This document shows positions 6,913-9,879 of a DNA stretch of 9,879 nt, in pieces. The stretch spans positions 1-9,879 of the forward strand of contig JAFMIS010000067.1 in assembly GCA_017853915.1 (NCBI GenBank). The letters run 5' to 3'. The stretch's first letter is position 1. Each line of letters begins with the position of its first letter. A model generated the notes under the pieces. It was not told the origin of the DNA, did no database searches, and saw only the letters and a list, made by a program, of their open reading frames with translations. The translations under genes and the position numbers were made by a program. This DNA is from a bacterium (GTDB lineage: Bacteria; Bdellovibrionota_C; UBA2361; OMII01).

Positions 6913-8388
6913 ATGCCTCAAAAACTTCAACTGAAATTACTCTCCAACTCTGGAGAGCTCCTCAACATGGTCACATGCCACGCGGGTCGAGTTTCCGTAT
7001 TAAGGTCTTCAGTTCCGAGTGAGCTACGCCCATATCAACGCGTCTTAAGCGGCACTCCCGGGAAAGAAAACATTGTAGCTGCGTGCGATGGCTCCGAGTA
7101 CAAGGCCGACGAACACACTGTCATGGGCTTCGGAGAGCCCTCTCCCACAGCGGGACTTTCGGTTCGAGAGTTCTTAGCTCGATGGGAGGTTCCCGATAGC
7201 GCCGTCGACTCGCTCCTCCTTTCAATTGGCCTCGAAAATACCGCGACGAAGAACTGCTCTGAGCTGAGCGCGGATCAAACCGCGAGACTCCGTCTGGTAG
7301 CTGCCACCACTGACCCTGATAAAATTCTCGTGCTCAATGATCCCTTTGAGCACATCTCAGGACAATGGAGAGAGCGGGCCGCTGAGCTACTGGCTACCTT
7401 CGCTCGCGCTCGCAAGGTTATCGTAGTGATCCCAAGCCTCTCGTATCGCCCTGAGTGTTGGATTGACAATCAGATAGTGGAGCGAATTGAGGTAGGACAA
7501 ACATCTCACCGAACGATCGGATTCGGTTCGGCGGGCTCCGTTCACAACGCCATGATTAACGAATTGCGGGACAAGCTGCGGCAAGAGCCTCCCCCTCCGA
7601 CGGCGCCACCGCGGGAGCCAACTCGCGCAGCCGCCACCCTCTCAGTAGCGGCCCTGGGAGGCTCGTCCGGTCCGCACCTTGTGACCGATGAACCTCCCGT
7701 GTCGATGCCCACGCGAGCGTCGTCCTTTTTAAAGCTGGGGAGCTTCGTCGCCGCTGCCGGCATGGGGGTCTGGGTCGCGATTACCGTCGCGCCGAAACTA
7801 TCGCTTATGGTCCCACAGTGGACCGCGAACCGCTCCTCTCTTGAGCAACCTAAAAATCAAGCAGGTCCCCAGCCAAACAATCAGGCACAAAACATCAGGG
7901 GACTACCCTCCGAAGATACAAAAGCTCTGGAGCCTCAACAGCTTTCGCAATCAAAACTTCTCGCCGCCTCGCCTCAGATGAACAAACAAAATTCGCCCCC
8001 CTTGGCAGGAGACTATGTGCTTGACCATTATCCTGAAGCGATTCGCACATCAGTCTTGAACACAGCGCAAGGAATCACCAATTATCAACCAGCCCCACAC
8101 AGTCAGCCTGCGGTAGCTGTAGCCCCTACCTCAAAATCAGCTCCAAGCGGCAACTTATTCTCACTCCTTGAGCAAGCAGGCCGCGGAGATGCGGGTAATT
8201 CAGCGAACAACCCCCCAGAAGCGGCCTGGCAGCCGGGCCCTGAGCAGTCAACCGAAGAGGAGATAGACGACACCGAACCAACGGAGATGAGCCCCGAAGA
8301 GGAGCGACGGGAAGCGATACGAAATCGTTTTCTTGAAGCGATTAGAGCCGCCGCCGAGCGGCGACAACAGGAGGACAGTGGAGAATAG
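6913..8388 (+). CDS. Degenerate ABC-ATPase-like domain with one membrane segment and a Pro/Gln-rich tail
   Basis: 491 residues; GAGGGAG 5 nt before the ATG sets the start. Residues 1-200 follow the layout of an ABC ATPase. GRVSVLRSS...RVLSG (25-47) has exactly the span of a Walker A region (GEIxxLxGxNGxGKSTLxxLLxG), but the P-loop is gone, with Leu38 at the Lys position. MGFGEPSPTAGLSVREFL (71-88) fits the Q-loop region with Glu for Gln. LSADQ (118-122) stands for LSGGQ and ILVLNDPF (138-145) for Walker B (LDEP). VIVVIPSLSY (169-178) lacks the switch His. The family assignment is therefore structural, with ATP hydrolysis very unlikely. A Pro-rich linker (225-237 and beyond) precedes a single hydrophobic segment at about 272-293. 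A Pro/Gln/Asn-rich tail of about 195 residues follows, ending in an acidic and then charged helical stretch (EEIDDTEPTEMSPEEERREA). The likely topology is an inner-membrane anchor with the ABC-like part in the cytoplasm. The partner is unknown. Confidence 0.8.
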   Translation: MPQKLQLKLLSNSGELLNMVTCHAGRVSVLRSSVPSELRPYQRVLSGTPGKENIVAACDGSEYKADEHTVMGFGEPSPTAGLSVREFLARWEVPDSAVDSLLLSIGLENTATKNCSELSADQTARLRLVAATTDPDKILVLNDPFEHISGQWRERAAELLATFARARKVIVVIPSLSYRPECWIDNQIVERIEVGQTSHRTIGFGSAGSVHNAMINELRDKLRQEPPPPTAPPREPTRAAATLSVAALGGSSGPHLVTDEPPVSMPTRASSFLKLGSFVAAAGMGVWVAITVAPKLSLMVPQWTANRSSLEQPKNQAGPQPNNQAQNIRGLPSEDTKALEPQQLSQSKLLAASPQMNKQNSPPLAGDYVLDHYPEAIRTSVLNTAQGITNYQPAPHSQPAVAVAPTSKSAPSGNLFSLLEQAGRGDAGNSANNPPEAAWQPGPEQSTEEEIDDTEPTEMSPEEERREAIRNRFLEAIRAAAERRQQEDSGE

Positions 8389-8396
8389 CCCCACTG
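8376..8396. terminator. Hairpin across the stop codon in a convergent gap
   Basis: CAGTGG (8376-8381) and CCACTG (8391-8396) are perfect 6-bp arms around a 9-nt loop that holds the TAG of the ABC-like gene. Only 28 bp separate this gene from the end of the convergent LOG-family gene, so one hairpin could mark both 3' ends. It lacks a T-tract on either side. Confidence 0.35.
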
Positions 8397-8416
8397 CGCC
8401 ACACGACCATCGCGAT

Positions 8417-9253
8417 TTACGTTGATTCCTCAACCGCTCCTACCCGCTCTCGGAACTCGCGGTGATGGGCCGATATGATTTCAAAAACTTCCTCGGGTGT
8501 ATCAACGATATGAATATTTGAAAAATCCTTCTCGCCCATCAATCCACGGGCAAGGGGAACGTCCCGCAACCACTGCACGACACCCTCCCAAAACGCTTTT
8601 TCTAACAAAACAATCGGTCGTGGAGTTGCGTGCTTAACCTGGATAAGTTGCCACACAAAGAAGAACTCCAACAACGTGCCGATACCTCCCGGTGTGCAAA
8701 CAACCGAGTTTGACAGTCGTATAAAATCATCAAGCCGCGAAGAGAACTTGTGATGATGTCGCTTGATATCGATATGTCGATTTGGCTCGGGCTCAAACTC
8801 AAGCTGAATCGAGAGTCCATACGACAGACTCTTGGTCTTCTTCTCCTCTCGACCCAAACGGGCTCCTTTATTCGCCGCCTCCATGAGGCCTGGACCTCCG
8901 CCGGTCAGAACATCGATCCCCTCCCAACCGAAGTATCGGGCTAGCGCAAACACATCCGAGTACTGTTTCGTATCCTGCTTGATTCGCGCGCTCCCGAATA
9001 TACACACGCGGTAGAAACGATCTTCATCTAGCTTGCGCAACTCATTCTCAATCACCATTGTGCGGTGGTAGAGAAGCTGCAAGCGCTCATCCAGATGTCG
9101 TCGCAGCTCTCCGCGACGGCCGCGACTTCTACTGTTGAGACCTGGAATTCTCGGTAGATCGGAGCTCTTGTTGCGCGAGGAGGCAGGGCGCTTTGAAGAT
9201 CGCGCGGACAAAGACCGCTTGGAGAATTTTCGGGGTTTCTTATTTTTTGACAT
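8417..9253 (-). CDS. LOG-family (TIGR00730-like) nucleotide phosphoribohydrolase with a basic N-terminal extension
   Basis: 278 residues from ATG 9253; an in-frame GTG at 9274 would add seven residues. Neither start has a clear ribosome binding site, and the ATG is preferred. The family motifs are complete. FGSARI opens the Rossmann-like core, followed by LTGGGPGLMEAANKGA (residues 116-131), a SIQLEFEPEPN strand, a His-rich stretch (KRHHHKFSSR) and the catalytic signature TPGGIGTLLE (187-196, E196). LOG proteins hydrolyse nucleoside 5'-monophosphates such as AMP or cytokinin nucleotides to a base and ribose 5-phosphate. Many are misannotated as lysine decarboxylases. The first ~45 residues are a Ser/Arg/Lys-rich, probably disordered segment (MSKNKKPRKFSKRSLSARSS), followed by a charged helix before the core; typical bacterial LOG proteins start near the core. 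The extension may bind nucleic acid or another acidic partner. The physiological substrate is not known. Confidence 0.9.
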   Translation of the reverse strand: MSKNKKPRKFSKRSLSARSSKRPASSRNKSSDLPRIPGLNSRSRGRRGELRRHLDERLQLLYHRTMVIENELRKLDEDRFYRVCIFGSARIKQDTKQYSDVFALARYFGWEGIDVLTGGGPGLMEAANKGARLGREEKKTKSLSYGLSIQLEFEPEPNRHIDIKRHHHKFSSRLDDFIRLSNSVVCTPGGIGTLLEFFFVWQLIQVKHATPRPIVLLEKAFWEGVVQWLRDVPLARGLMGEKDFSNIHIVDTPEEVFEIISAHHREFRERVGAVEEST

Positions 9254-9353
9254 AATTTGTTCTTGGTATATCACATCTCAAAACAGAGAGCTTCGCGAAG
9301 TTTTTAGAGTTACCCCCGCGTGTTAGGCTCCCTGGCGCGTATCATGGAGAAGT

Positions 9354-9704
9354 CTATACTTTCTCTCCGACCGTCTCATGAACTCTTCTGGTCCAGGCGT
9401 CCCATCCTGATGACACCGACCTTTCTCGCATTACCTCTTGGAGCTCCTCTTCAGAATCACCGGGATGCGCCTCACTGAGAGCTTTCAACGCTTCCTCAAG
9501 AAAGCGTCCGGCCCGAATCACATCAACAAAGTGCTCAGGAAGAATCGGCGGACACGGCGCTCGCTCTGTTCTGTGCTGCGCTCGCTCAAGAGCTTTTCGA
9601 AGCTCCGTAGTGGCCTGCAGCAACTCACTCAACTCGGTATATCGAATTGGAGTAGTATTCAAGCGCGGATTGTGGTGGGGATGAAAAAACCTATAAAGAT
9701 CCAT
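9354..9704 (-). CDS. Small protein of unknown function (FHPHHNPRL motif)
   Basis: 116 residues from ATG 9704. The frame extends upstream to a TTG at 9794 (146 residues), but the ATG is preferred because the sequence becomes compact and motif-like right after it (MDLYRFFHPHHNPRL). A possible promoter upstream supports this: TTGAGT, an 18-bp spacer, then TATGTG, placed so that transcription would start just before the ATG. The protein looks all-helical and soluble: a charged helix at about 22-48 (ELSELLQATTELRKALERA), a turn rich in Pro, and a second helix (FVDVIRAGRFLEEALKALSEA), then a Trp-containing C-terminus (SGWDAWTRRVHE). The N-terminal HPHHNPR stretch could bind a metal, but there is no partner ligand set to support it. 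I recognise no family. It is on the same strand as the LOG-family gene 100 bp downstream, and the two may be co-transcribed. Confidence 0.55.
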   Translation of the reverse strand: MDLYRFFHPHHNPRLNTTPIRYTELSELLQATTELRKALERAQHRTERAPCPPILPEHFVDVIRAGRFLEEALKALSEAHPGDSEEELQEVMRERSVSSGWDAWTRRVHETVGEKV

Positions 9705-9832
9705 GTGTATTTTTAAAGCGCCACATACGAGCCCGATCGGCTTCGACTCAAAACGCCTTTTCACAACGGTAGCGCTAAAGGATAAGGGGCGCAACTCTCG
9801 AATGCAGCGGTGTTGCTGGAATTATTGCACCC

Positions 9833-9851
9833 GGCGGCCGGACCGGCCGCC
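9833..9851. repeat. Perfect GC-rich palindrome near the right edge
   Basis: GGCGGCCGG, a central A, then CCGGCCGCC form a perfect inverted repeat with 9-nt arms. As RNA it would fold into a 7-8 bp all-GC stem. No T-tract follows on either strand, so it is not a standard intrinsic terminator. It lies about 130 bp upstream of the small unknown gene's ATG and may belong to the end of a gene beyond the window. All three minus-strand frames are open from the edge through it, so I cannot tell whether it is coding. Confidence 0.45.
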
Positions 9852-9879
9852 CTCCAAAGGCATCGTCGTGAGCCGCGCC

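Noticed and set aside
9286..9305. CTTCGCGAAG followed by TTTTT, resembling a plus-strand terminator
   Set aside because: The Watson-Crick stem is only three pairs around CGCG and otherwise relies on wobble pairs, and no plus-strand gene ends there; both flanking genes are on the minus strand.
9438..9716. Plus-strand ORF of 92 codons opposite the small unknown gene
   Set aside because: Basic, low-information translation without a ribosome binding site; the minus-strand frame has the more protein-like composition.
1..9879. CRISPR array, insertion sequence, phage or defence island
   Set aside because: No regularly spaced repeats, terminal inverted repeats, transposase, integrase, nuclease or toxin-antitoxin motifs were seen on either strand.

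Overview
The window comes from a Gram-negative bacterial chromosome of moderate GC content. It carries two steps of ADP-heptose (LPS inner-core) synthesis and the tail of a probable envelope protein. The mix of a DUF4105-like tail, an Rsm22-type methyltransferase and an RpoD-like sigma factor would fit a deltaproteobacterial or Bdellovibrionota-like lineage, but this is a loose inference and no marker gene fixes the taxonomy. There are no transposases, integrases, phage genes, tRNA or rRNA genes or CRISPR arrays. It reads as ordinary chromosome with several unusual protein architectures.

Layout, left to right. (1) 1-483 (+): the 3' end of a gene for a probable envelope protein. (2) 596-2404 (-): one 602-residue protein joining a heptose-phosphate nucleotidylyltransferase (HldE C-domain/HldC type), a GmhB-type heptose-bisphosphate phosphatase and a histidine-kinase-like module. 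(3) A 187-bp divergent intergenic region. (4) 2592-6644 (+): a probable transcription unit with an Rsm22/METTL17-like methyltransferase, an acidic protein of unknown function and an RpoD-like sigma factor without region 1.1. (5) A 268-bp gap holding a possible 7-codon leader ORF and a hairpin. (6) 6913-8388 (+): a protein with an ABC-ATPase-like domain that has lost its nucleotide-binding motifs, then one membrane segment and a Pro/Gln-rich tail. (7) 8417-9253 (-): a LOG-family nucleotide phosphoribohydrolase with a basic N-terminal extension. (8) 9354-9704 (-): a small unknown protein. (9) The right edge, with a very GC-rich palindrome.

How the genes fit together. The heptose fusion covers the phosphatase and nucleotidylyltransferase steps; the isomerase (GmhA) and kinase (HldA) are not in the window. 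The plus-strand cluster combines a ribosome-assembly or translation factor with a sigma factor, which suggests expression control, but no shared pathway can be shown. The most unusual points are two apparently degenerate ATP-binding modules in otherwise intact genes. One is the kinase-like tail of the heptose enzyme, where the phospho-acceptor histidine is displaced by one residue. The other is the ABC-like domain, whose P-loop is replaced at unchanged length. Both look like recruited sensory or scaffold modules rather than pseudogenes, which is an inference from the intact reading frames.
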